NCBI GenBank assembly: GCA_030248215.1
Contig: JASANG010002792.1
Coordinates: forward strand, 434,001 to 498,000
Length of the DNA: 64,000 nt
Direction of reading: 5' to 3'
From: Enoplolaimus lenunculus
Lineage: Eukaryota; Nematoda; Enoplea; Enoplida; Thoracostomopsidae
Below are positions 22,926-32,259 of the stretch, piece after piece; position 1 is the first letter of the stretch, and each line of letters opens with the position of its first letter. The notes beneath the pieces are model-generated. The model was given only the letters and a program-made list of their open reading frames with translations, ran no database searches and had not been told where the DNA came from. The translations under genes were made by a program, and so were the position numbers.

Positions 22926-24101
22926 CTAACGGACGAACATCCCCAAGTGATTTCGTCGAAAAGAAAAGTTCTCCCTGGCCATCGTAAACGCCACTGATTT
23001 CAGATCGTCGTAAAGTTGGGCGCACTCCTTGAGCACAGTTCGAAACCCCATATGATTGAGATGAAAACAATCGTTGTCGAACAGATTAACGTTGACTGAT
23101 TCCGGAGTCGAGCCACGAAACGGACAGTCGGTGCGAGTCGACCAATTGATGCAGTGGATTGCCAATTTTTTGCAGCGTCGTTGAACGAATTTGGAATGTT
23201 TGGAAATACCCGGAACTGAAGGATGAGGAACGGCAGTGCAAACGACAGTTGCAGGCAAACGGCCGTCAGGTTGAAGACGCAAAAACGACTCAAGCACATC
23301 CCAAGAAGCTCTTTGTCCTGCGACACTTCGTTGAGCACTATTAACACCACAGTTGATGATAAGTATGGCATAATCTTGGATGTTGATGTTGAATTGATGT
23401 GCAGCATCAACCAAATCATGGTATTGCCCACCGGAAATGGCAATAACCAAGCCACGATTGATGTACTGAACGTGCCGTCCCTGGCTGTCCGAAAGCAAGA
23501 GTACTGTTCGACGATAGTGAGGCGGTGGCAATAAATTGTGTGTTAAATAGGCAACACCCGATCCAATGTAGGGAGTCCAATCGGACTCAAAATGGCGTGC
23601 GATGACGACGTCGAGACAATGGCCGTAGTTATTGAACCCGGGATACGAGTGATTGCCGCGGTCGACACCGTATTGTGGGCGAAACCCCGATGTCCATACC
23701 ATTTCGTGAGTAGCCGAGCAAAGGACAAAATGAAGCGAGTTGACATTAGGCATTGAACGCGCGACAGAGTTGAAGGCATCCTTGAAGGCATTGGGTGGAT
23801 GATTAGGATTGACCAATTCCAACATGATGTCAATAACTAACTGTCGGGAATGGAATACCCATTCAGCACTGATACGGACAGCATTATTCCGAATCCACGT
23901 CTCGATCTCTGCCGGATGACGAGCTAGAAACGAATTGTGGCGTAGACGATGAGCAAGATCATCATTTCCCATCTGCTTGAGGATTATATAACATCGAATC
24001 ATTTCGATGGATGTGAACGACCGATCGACAAATCTGAGAGGGGGGTCGAAACTGTAGTACAGCGATAAGGGATGTACGTGGGTGATGTTGAAAACCTGCA
24101 T
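22926..24101 (-). CDS. SGNH/GDSL hydrolase-like ORF carried by the BEL element
   Basis: A 391-residue open frame between the end of pol and the 3' LTR, the place where some BEL and Gypsy elements carry env. It has no obvious signal peptide or membrane anchor, so it does not look like an envelope protein. The C-terminal half has the ordered blocks of the SGNH hydrolase fold: block I LLLSDSQG (residues 201-208, nucleophile Ser 206), block III NCGVN (250-254, oxyanion Gly and Asn) and block V DCFHLN (344-349, the D-x-x-H pair). Spacing and order fit GDSL esterases. The N-terminal 190 residues are not recognised. SGNH/esterase domains are known from ORF1 of CR1-type LINEs; one in BEL/Pao is not familiar to me. 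Expression might need splicing or a separate RNA, as for env-like ORFs. Confidence 0.75.
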   Translation of the reverse strand: MQVFNITHVHPLSLYYSFDPPLRFVDRSFTSIEMIRCYIILKQMGNDDLAHRLRHNSFLARHPAEIETWIRNNAVRISAEWVFHSRQLVIDIMLELVNPNHPPNAFKDAFNSVARSMPNVNSLHFVLCSATHEMVWTSGFRPQYGVDRGNHSYPGFNNYGHCLDVVIARHFESDWTPYIGSGVAYLTHNLLPPPHYRRTVLLLSDSQGRHVQYINRGLVIAISGGQYHDLVDAAHQFNINIQDYAILIINCGVNSAQRSVAGQRASWDVLESFLRLQPDGRLPATVVCTAVPHPSVPGISKHSKFVQRRCKKLAIHCINWSTRTDCPFRGSTPESVNVNLFDNDCFHLNHMGFRTVLKECAQLYDDLKSVAFTMARENFSFRRNHLGMFVR

Positions 24102-24244
24102 ACTGGTTTCTCTGAAAACACAACATACCTGATATTAATTTGTTTTTATTTAATAATTAATTATTTTTGCAAATTAAAAAAAAACTAATAATTAATATTA
24201 ATGGCGCAAAAAAGCTTATTTTTGTTAATTCCAATTATAATCCG

Positions 24245-27200
24245 TTACAGTTCAACAGATTCAGCATCGCTGACATCATTGTAGCTAACTTGGTCGTTGA
24301 CAGTGCCCGGCGTCGAGGGAGATGGAACGCCCTGGTTGGCTCGACCCTTCCCGTCAACGAAGGTAGAAGATTCGAGAGGGAAAAGCAGACGTAACGGGCG
24401 ATTTATTAATTTTTTGTTGTGTAGCTGAAGAATGACTGAGCGGCAACGACCATCGGATCCGTGCTTCAAATCTATGATTTTTGCTAACTTCCAACTGTTA
24501 CGGGGTAAATTGTCTTTCACTATTACGATGGTTCCCACTGCCGGTGTCAAGGGGCTGCCATTGCGATGTTGGGTAGGTTTAGACTGGGATCGCACACCCA
24601 GAAGATATTGATTTTTCCAAATCGTCCAAAAATTGTCCAGCATGCCTTGAATCCTCTTCCACTCAAGGATCAGCTGATCAGGAGTCGAGATTGTAGGGCA
24701 ATTACCCTTCACGATCCGAAATCTTGGAACCTGAGGTTTTGGACCCCCGAGAAAGTGTGATGGAGTCAGTGGTGGAATTGACATGTCCGATTCGGAGTAT
24801 AGCAAAGGGCGGGAGTTGACAATCGCTGAAACTTCGAGGATAATTGTTTGTAGCTCCATCAATGACACGCATCGAGCATCGAACACTTTTTTCAGTGCAG
24901 ACTTAACAATTCCCACCATCCTTTCATAGAACCCGCCCATCCAAGGCGAAAGTTCTGTGATAAATTTCCATTCGATTCCACGGGTTGCTACGAAGTCGAC
25001 TACGGTTGAATCAAGTAATACAGTGCGCCACAACTTGGAAAACATAGCATTGGCGGCTATGAATTGCTTAGCGTTGTCCGAAACAATAAGGCGTGGTTTG
25101 CCAAATCGTGCGAAAAATCGTCGTAGACACAAGATGAATTGATGAGCATTCATTTGCTCGACGATTTCCAAGTGCACTGCTCGAATCACAGTACACGAGA
25201 ACAAACATACCCAAACTTTGGTGAGTGTCTTGTCTGGTGATTTAATCAACAAAGGGCCGAGATAATCAATCCCAACACAAGAAAAGGGTTGGCAGCGGTT
25301 CACTCGAAATTCCGGCAACGGCGGAAGGTTTTGCTCTTGGAAGCAACCGCCATGAGCAATACGACAGATCATACACGCCTTGATCACACGCTTTACCTGT
25401 GCACGACCGGATGGGATCCAATACTGATATCGAAGTTGGGACAACGTATGAGCTGTCCCTGCATGACACAGACGACGATGAATGTCATCAATGACGAGGT
25501 CTGTGAAGTGATTGGACTTCGGCAACAATTTTGGATATTTGGCGTCATCATCAAGATCAGCATATTGCAGTCGACTACCACAACGGATAAACCCTTCCTG
25601 ATCCACAAACAGTTGGAGGGCCTTAAATGAATGGGGAAATTTGCCTTTTCTTCCTTTGGAAAACATGTTGGGGAAGCCTGTTTGTTGCACGCGACGCTCC
25701 CAGAATGCTTGGGATTCAGATAATTCGGCAGCGGTTAAAGGGCCAGACACCGATTTCTTCTGACAATTGTTAATGAATCGCCGAATCCATGCAGTAACCC
25801 GTATCAAATGGGTCAACCGAGAGAATCGATCAATCACAATGATGTCATCTGGCGCAGGTCCTTCAGCATTGTGTTGGATACTGCCGGTAGAAGGGTCATT
25901 CGAGTCATTAAGCAACGATACGGAACCGTCTATGTTCTCTGGCCACGAGTCACGAATGAGCCAATCAGGACCGTTCCACCAGAGATGATTGCTCATTAGT
26001 GAATTCAATGTGCAACCACGAGACGACAAATCAGCTGGATTACACTCGGTTGGAACGTAACGGAAGGTAATATCGCTGTGTGAGTTGATTTCGCGAATTC
26101 GATTCTGCACAAACACAGTGGAAATTGACTCCTTTCGTTGCCAATGCAATACGCATTGAGAATCCGACCACACGATTTTGCTATCAATAGTAAGTTTCAA
26201 TTGTCGAGCAACAAATTGTATCAGGCGGGTGCCGATCAACAAGGCCATCAGCTCCAGTCGTGGAATTGACAAGCGTTTGACAGGAGCGACTCGTGATTTG
26301 GCAAAAACTAGACGTGCGGTGACACCATTAGCAGTCTGTGTACGAAGATAGATGGCGGCAGCGAACGCCTTTGCAGACGCGTCACAAAACGCGTGTAGCT
26401 GGTATGTTCCGTCGGCTGGAGTCGATGGACCGATATAGCGAGTAATTTTGTGCTCGGCGATGCCTTGGAGACTTGATGCGCAGCGTTTCCACTGCTCGAT
26501 AATAGCTGCCGGAAGCTCGTCGTCCCAGCCATATTTTTCGAGCCAAAGGGTTTGGATCAATATTTTCCCAACAACAGTGACGGGTGAGAAATATCCACAT
26601 GGGTCGAACACGCTGGCCAGGCATTTCAGCATCAACCTCTTCGTCGCCACCGAGGATAAATCGGCATTGAACGAAGAACAAGACAGCGTGTCAAATTTGG
26701 TATTCCACACTAACCCGAGTACCTTCGTGATATCAGATTTCCCACGATCTTCCGGAGCAATGGATTCCTGCAATGTCTGACTGTTAGAGAACCATTCTCG
26801 AAGATTCATTGCAGCATCATTAAATATTTGTTTGGCAGACGTGTAAAACTTGATGGCGGCTTCATCCGACGATGCACCGGTAATTACATTGTCCACGTAA
26901 ACGTTTTTACGGATTCGATCAGCAACGGGGTCACTAGACTGTTGCAGGTGATGCTGGATCACTGCCGCCAGGAGAAAGGGACTAGCAACAGCTCCGAAGC
27001 AAACACGGGTGAAGCGATAGGTGATGATGTTGTTGCCGTAAGGTGGGCGGTTTCGATCTTCGACCCACAAAAATCTAGCGACATCTCGTGAGGGCACATC
27101 AAGTCCAACTTGCAGAAATGCCTTCTCGATGTCACTTACCAATCCGACTGGCGACAAACGAAAACGGATGATGAGACCACATAAATCGTCCAGAATTACT

Positions 27201-29593
27201 GGACAACGGTACATGCAGTCGTTAAGACTGGGACTGTCCTTACTGGCTTTGGCGGACGCATCATAGACTATGCGCACTTTGGTGGTAGCTTTAGATGGTG
27301 TAACAACGGCATGATGTGGTATATAATGTGTTGGGTGGCCAGGTTCATCATCTGTAACACGCTCGATGATTCCCTTTGCTTCCTGATCCACGATGATTTG
27401 TTGGTAGGCGTCGAACAGCTGGGAATCAGGAACAACCCGTTTCAGTGTGGAAATAAGACGTTTTTTTGCGAGATATTGATTCGTTGGAAGGGGCGGAGCA
27501 TCTGCCTTCATTGGCCAAGAAACTTGATATCGACCGTCAATGCGTTGAATCGATTTATTAAACAAGCGCACAGCTTCTTCATCTTCATTGGATGACGCGG
27601 GAGGCTTTACACCGATGTCCTCCAAATTCCAAAACTGCTCGATGGCAACGTTGGTGTCCGGAGTAGCGGACAAGTGCATCGCTGTGACGTCGTGTGGGTT
27701 GGACTTTTCAGAAGTAACGATCTTCCCCGAAGCGATAAATCCGAGAGTCGACGATACGAAAAGTAGTCCATCGGAACACTGCACGCGAGCCGTGCCGACA
27801 AAATCGTAATAATAGTCGAGCCCAATTAAAATGTCAACAGGCACCATTTCCGTTTGCTGAGCAATTGGTTCCGCAAGAACGAGTTGTTTGATCATTGGAT
27901 ACCTTGTAGAGTCGATTGCAATCTTCTGGATTGGACAAGAAATTTCGTCGATGACGTTGGCGGTGATGGTCTTAGTTGATCCATTGCTGAGGATAACGTG
28001 AAATCGGGCAATTTCATACTTCTTAGTTTTTCGCTTTGTGTCCGCAAAACCGGCGGTCGATATGTATTCAGTGCCCAACATGCGGGCCCCGATTTGCTTC
28101 ACTAAACGAGTGGTGATAAAAGTCCGAGAACAGCCGGTGTCGAACAAAAGTCTAGCTGTAGATCTGCGTAAACCTTCTATTGGGGCAACAGCAGTTTGCA
28201 GGACGACCTTTTCACCGTGTGACAACAATGACATATTTGCTGGCGTCACAATTCGTGACGGATCAGACCCGTGTGTTATTAAAGCCGAATCCGGCTTAAC
28301 AGCCATTTCATCAGATTTGAATTTGGACAGACACATGCTGCGATGATGTGTTGATTTTTTGCAATACACGCATGGGCGAGAGTGTGGACAAGCTTTCACC
28401 AAGTGTCCTGTTTTGAGGCAGACAAAGCATGCATTGCCAATACGTTTACGCCGAGAGGGAACATCGGGGTAGGTGGCACACTGGTCGCTGAAATGTGCTT
28501 CATCGCAATAGGCGCATCGTGGGCCTTTAGGCTTTCCGTTGGTGTTGTTTGTTAGAAGTGATGCAGAACCACCCGACAAAGATTTCGGACGAGACGAGGT
28601 ATTTTGCTGGCCAGCACGCTGCTGAGAGGTGCTCCCTGAATGACGGTCCGATGGGGCCTTCGGTCCAAACGTCCGTTGACTGAAGTCCCGAGCTCGAATT
28701 TCACTCTTCAGCGATTCTCTGAGATTGCCAAGAGTCCAGGGCTTCGAACCATTTTGACGATATAATTCCATTTTGACAAATGTTGGCAGCTTAGATAAGA
28801 TTATGGGTGTAAATACCTGTCCAAAGGTATCTTCTGGCAGTCCCAAGGCTTTGAGGCTACGAATATGGCGCTCACATTCGTCGTATGTAGTCTGCAGTTT
28901 TTGGGCGTCATGCGTCACGACGGGAAGGGCTAGCATGGATTCAAAATGTGTAAATATCGCTACCTGTTTATTACCAAACCGTTCCTTAAGAATCTCAACC
29001 ACCGAATCATAATTCTCAGTGGTAAGCCTAAACCCATCAACCACTCGCAACGCTTCCCCGGCCAAATACCCTTTTAAATACTTAAATTTATCGATAGTAG
29101 AAAGGTCTAAATTTGTATCGATTGTTGAACTGAAAGTGTCCCAAAACTCATCCCACTTTAGGGGGTCCCCCCTAAATGGTGTTATTTCGAGCTTGGGTAA
29201 CTTTACCGAAGCGTTATGAGAGTGCCCGAAAGATGTATTGTTAGCCGACCCACTAGGTGACCCCGTAACCGGTAGTGTAGAAACGGAATGAAAAAGTTTT
29301 ATCTTAGTTTTTAGTTTAGACAAAGTGTTCAAAACAGATTCATCAATTTCACTCGACTTCTGAATTTCAGAAGAAATATCGTTATCAGTGGTTAGGCTTG
29401 CCAAAATTTCATCATTAAGTGTTTCCAAGCGTGCCCGATAGTCGATTAGTTTTTCAATACATACTTCGGCTTCTTCAATAGTGTTTGAGGTTACTACATT
29501 CCCTATTTGATTAGAATTTTGAATTTCTTTAGTAACATTAGCACGCACTGCACCACGCTGTTTTATACGTGTAGCTATCGTTTTTGAATCCAT
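24245..29593 (-). CDS. BEL/Pao gag-pol polyprotein
   Basis: A single 1782-residue frame. In order: a Gag region of the DUF1759 type (LPKLEITPFRGDPLKWDEFW near residue 130); cysteine-rich zinc knuckles (about 360-430); an aspartic protease with DTGCS (near 490); reverse transcriptase with YVDN at the active site, the BEL-like version of YxDD; RNase H starting at AFCDASAKAFAAA; integrase with an H-H-C-C zinc region (HRRLCHAG...CMIC) and core motifs DYLGPL and SDNAKQF; and a C-terminal DUF5641-like segment. This order and these families are diagnostic of BEL/Pao. It looks whole. Confidence 0.95.
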   Translation of the reverse strand: MDSKTIATRIKQRGAVRANVTKEIQNSNQIGNVVTSNTIEEAEVCIEKLIDYRARLETLNDEILASLTTDNDISSEIQKSSEIDESVLNTLSKLKTKIKLFHSVSTLPVTGSPSGSANNTSFGHSHNASVKLPKLEITPFRGDPLKWDEFWDTFSSTIDTNLDLSTIDKFKYLKGYLAGEALRVVDGFRLTTENYDSVVEILKERFGNKQVAIFTHFESMLALPVVTHDAQKLQTTYDECERHIRSLKALGLPEDTFGQVFTPIILSKLPTFVKMELYRQNGSKPWTLGNLRESLKSEIRARDFSQRTFGPKAPSDRHSGSTSQQRAGQQNTSSRPKSLSGGSASLLTNNTNGKPKGPRCAYCDEAHFSDQCATYPDVPSRRKRIGNACFVCLKTGHLVKACPHSRPCVYCKKSTHHRSMCLSKFKSDEMAVKPDSALITHGSDPSRIVTPANMSLLSHGEKVVLQTAVAPIEGLRRSTARLLFDTGCSRTFITTRLVKQIGARMLGTEYISTAGFADTKRKTKKYEIARFHVILSNGSTKTITANVIDEISCPIQKIAIDSTRYPMIKQLVLAEPIAQQTEMVPVDILIGLDYYYDFVGTARVQCSDGLLFVSSTLGFIASGKIVTSEKSNPHDVTAMHLSATPDTNVAIEQFWNLEDIGVKPPASSNEDEEAVRLFNKSIQRIDGRYQVSWPMKADAPPLPTNQYLAKKRLISTLKRVVPDSQLFDAYQQIIVDQEAKGIIERVTDDEPGHPTHYIPHHAVVTPSKATTKVRIVYDASAKASKDSPSLNDCMYRCPVILDDLCGLIIRFRLSPVGLVSDIEKAFLQVGLDVPSRDVARFLWVEDRNRPPYGNNIITYRFTRVCFGAVASPFLLAAVIQHHLQQSSDPVADRIRKNVYVDNVITGASSDEAAIKFYTSAKQIFNDAAMNLREWFSNSQTLQESIAPEDRGKSDITKVLGLVWNTKFDTLSCSSFNADLSSVATKRLMLKCLASVFDPCGYFSPVTVVGKILIQTLWLEKYGWDDELPAAIIEQWKRCASSLQGIAEHKITRYIGPSTPADGTYQLHAFCDASAKAFAAAIYLRTQTANGVTARLVFAKSRVAPVKRLSIPRLELMALLIGTRLIQFVARQLKLTIDSKIVWSDSQCVLHWQRKESISTVFVQNRIREINSHSDITFRYVPTECNPADLSSRGCTLNSLMSNHLWWNGPDWLIRDSWPENIDGSVSLLNDSNDPSTGSIQHNAEGPAPDDIIVIDRFSRLTHLIRVTAWIRRFINNCQKKSVSGPLTAAELSESQAFWERRVQQTGFPNMFSKGRKGKFPHSFKALQLFVDQEGFIRCGSRLQYADLDDDAKYPKLLPKSNHFTDLVIDDIHRRLCHAGTAHTLSQLRYQYWIPSGRAQVKRVIKACMICRIAHGGCFQEQNLPPLPEFRVNRCQPFSCVGIDYLGPLLIKSPDKTLTKVWVCLFSCTVIRAVHLEIVEQMNAHQFILCLRRFFARFGKPRLIVSDNAKQFIAANAMFSKLWRTVLLDSTVVDFVATRGIEWKFITELSPWMGGFYERMVGIVKSALKKVFDARCVSLMELQTIILEVSAIVNSRPLLYSESDMSIPPLTPSHFLGGPKPQVPRFRIVKGNCPTISTPDQLILEWKRIQGMLDNFWTIWKNQYLLGVRSQSKPTQHRNGSPLTPAVGTIVIVKDNLPRNSWKLAKIIDLKHGSDGRCRSVILQLHNKKLINRPLRLLFPLESSTFVDGKGRANQGVPSPSTPGTVNDQVSYNDVSDAESVEL

Positions 29594-29788
29594 TTAAAGC
29601 GAGTATTCTAATAGTACATAGCGCAAAATAATTATACTATACACTGACCGATTGTCCGTTGATTCTCAAATCTGAGAATGTGGCGATCCACAAACAGCTT
29701 GATGCAACACGGAGAGTTTGAAATCTCAAACAAACAGAAGCGAGGTAGAGCAATTCTTAGCAACTGGTTCGATAGTGGCGAAGGACCA

Positions 29789-30137
29789 TGTAGAATATTT
29801 GTGGCGATGCGATAATATATGAATTGAATGCAATTGGTCGATATAATAATTTGCAATACGCAAACGAAAGACACACAACTCGGCTATTTGGCTCAATCAA
29901 ATTACAAATTCATTGGTTTAATTAATATGAACTTATGGATGAATGTGTAACTGCTTATACAGTGAGGTTTCTGACCTCTGAAAAATAATAATCTTTCTTC
30001 CTTCAACGCTATGTATATATATATATATATGATAATTATATAACTAAATGTAAATTTTCAAGCATAAATTTCCTAGCTACAGGAAAAATTCAGAAGAGCG
30101 TTTATGCAAATCAACCAGAATTTCGATAGATTTGACA
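29789..30137 (-). repeat. 5' LTR of the BEL/Pao element
   Basis: 349 bases, near-identical to the LTR at 22561-22909. On the minus strand the internal region begins at 29788 with TGGTCCTTCGCCAC, the expected position of the primer binding site; the matching tRNA could not be assigned. Confidence 0.95.
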
Positions 30138-30142
30138 GGAGG

Positions 30143-31300
30143 AATGATCTTTAAGCCTAAAGCATAAACCTAAGCGTAAACCTAAACCCAAGCCTAAAGC
30201 CTAAGCCTAAGCCGAAGTATCAGATTCAGCCCAAGTTTCATTTAGGATCTAATCCATGTTTACACCAAAGCTCATTCCTAAGCCTCAGCCGAATCCTAAA
30301 GCTTATGCCATTTACGGTCTAATTTATGCTTAAACCAAGCCTGCTCCTAAAGCCCAGGCCTAAAACCTAAGATTTATCCCAAGGGACATTCAAGATATAA
30401 CCTGTGTTCAAACTGTAGCCTATTCCTAAAGCCTCTGTCTAAGCCTAAGCCTATGCCATTTACGGTCTAAATCTATGTTTAAACGAAAGCATGCTCCTGG
30501 GTATAAGCCTCAACCCATGCCTTAGCCAGAGCCTAAGCAAAAGCCGAAGCTTAAACCTATTAAACCTAAGCCTAAGATGTAACCTAGTCTAATCCTAAAC
30601 CTATTATGGCTAATAAAGCACCTCTACTGCATTGACCCGAATAAAAGGGGGACTGATATTTATTTGGCCTCTCCAGAGGGTACCCCATGGTTATTCGGTT
30701 ACGGACTGTTATTTATTTTTAACCCACGCTCCGCCGCCCTTCGTTACTGATATATATCGGGTACTGCAATTATCCGTTGAATTAAACGTTTGTCTTGTGT
30801 CAATAGCTTGAGCGATAATACAAAGATATACTTAGGAATGTAGTTTCAAAATTTAAGTACGCTTTAAAGTTTCGAACTCAAATTATTTGGATCCTGGAGT
30901 CATTCATGCGCAACAAATAGGGTTATTTGTCATTTATAGACTCTAATTAGGATTTAGGGACTCTATCTGCTTACGGACTCTTATTAGAGATACGGACTCC
31001 TATTGATTCGAACCCAAAATGGGGACCCCCTCTTATTACCCCCCTCTTATTCGGGTCAATACAGTAATGTCTTTAAGTTTTACCCCGGATCCTGCGCGTA
31101 AATACCCTGTTTAAAACTAAGCCTAAGACGGAGTCTCGCCTAATCTCATTAAACCTTAATCTTGAGACAAAGGATTGTCTAACTCTAAAACTTGAGCCTA
31201 AGATTAAGCCCAAGAAAATGCTTGCGTTGAATTCTATTGAACTCAAGAATTCCGAAACCCCAAAGTCCAAACATCCCATCACGAACAAAAACTATTAAGT
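30143..31300. repeat. Long degenerate AAGCCT (TTAGGC) array
   Basis: The largest interstitial telomere-like tract in the window. CCTAAGCCTAAGCC-type repeats run from about 30150 to 30600 and thin out after 31070. A family P MITE (30627-31064) is inserted in it. It directly abuts the right target duplication of the BEL element. Larger blocks containing GGTCTAATTTATGCTTAAAC repeat within it, suggesting a higher-order unit. Confidence 0.8.
30627..31064. mobile_element. MITE family P inside the AAGCCT array
   Basis: Ends CTGCATTGACCCGAATAAA and TCTTATTCGGGTCAATACAG, with TA on both sides (30625-30626 and 31065-31066). At about 438 bases it is the longest copy here, and it keeps all interior blocks. 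Confidence 0.85.
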
Positions 31301-32259
31301 TTTTAGCTGGGACGATGGAATTTTGTGACGGCAGTAAAGTATACATGGCTCAATGGCGGATTCCAAAATTTCTGACTAGGGCGGGCTGGTAAATGCTATG
31401 AAACTCGAAATTTATAACGTAGGGACCTTTTCATCGTAGCACTAAAAATTTTCTCTGGAGTTTTTACAGTGCCTGAAATTTAATATTCGCCTAACTATTT
31501 CGCATATAAATACTTTCAATATCCAAGTGATATTTGAATTCGTCACTCTTCGATTGAGAACTACATCACTTATCATCGTTCAGCTGTAACAGTTTGTAAA
31601 AGATCTAGAATGACGGAAGACCTTAGCGTCTTGCAGAGCACTGCGCATATGTGCAATAAATTGCAGTCAAATAGAGTACCTGTCCTCGCATCGCTTTACT
31701 GCGTAAATTGAGCGCTTGGTTTTTTAATCTATTTTCATTCCACTTAAAAAGGGCTTATTATCAAATTATTGATATATCCCTCAATTTGTCTATTGACTTG
31801 TGGGATTTCTGTCTATAAATGCGTAGCTAGTGGTGTATATTGTTATTTCTTGTGATTCTCATATTTTTAAAACGAGAACCGAGCGTGATACTGGTGGTTT
31901 CAGAGTGGTGTTATTTTCAAATGCGTCGTTACAGTGTTTAATATTATTAACCCCTTTCGCACATGAATATTTTCTTTCCTGCTCCTCCTTGCAAGTTTTA
32001 ACTCCGCAATTATAAATTTTCACACATAACAAATGACAATGCTTGATTAATTTTTAAAACTTGTATATTGGCCGGCCGCTGGCCAATAACCGGCCTACCG
32101 ATCAAACGTCTCCACTATGCAATGCAAAATGCCACAATCCACAATATAGTTGCCCATTGTAATTTTGAGAACCGCAGTAGTATATGTATATTCCAACGCC
32201 TAAGTACAAGATTAGTCATGTGCATAAAGTTATTACAATAAACACAATTTATATGTACA
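31301..32259. other. Intergenic, upstream of POLR3H; nothing recognised
   Basis: AT-rich with no exon or element I can name. A short GC-rich palindromic patch (GGCCGGCCGCTGGCC, near 32072) stands out. The region presumably contains the POLR3H promoter, but no clear motif was found. Confidence 0.5.

Larger units (their letters stand above)
22561..30137 (-). mobile_element. BEL/Pao LTR retrotransposon, looks whole
   Basis: A 7.6-kb element on the minus strand. Two 349-base LTRs (22561-22909 and 29789-30137) begin TG and end CA; by eye they differ at one position, so insertion was very recent. A 5-bp target duplication GGAGG flanks it (22556-22560 and 30138-30142), typical of BEL/Pao. On the minus strand the order is 5' LTR, a TGG immediately after it as at a tRNA primer site, one long gag-pol frame (24245-29593), a second frame encoding an SGNH-type hydrolase (22926-24101), then the 3' LTR. 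No breaks are apparent in the two frames. It sits between the 33-bp minisatellite and the AAGCCT array. Confidence 0.95.

Noticed and set aside
29760-29790. GGTTCGATAGTGGCGAAGGACCA resembling the 3' end of a tRNA gene.
   Set aside because: It is the complement of the primer binding site next to the BEL 5' LTR; no tRNA body precedes it and the T-stem does not pair.
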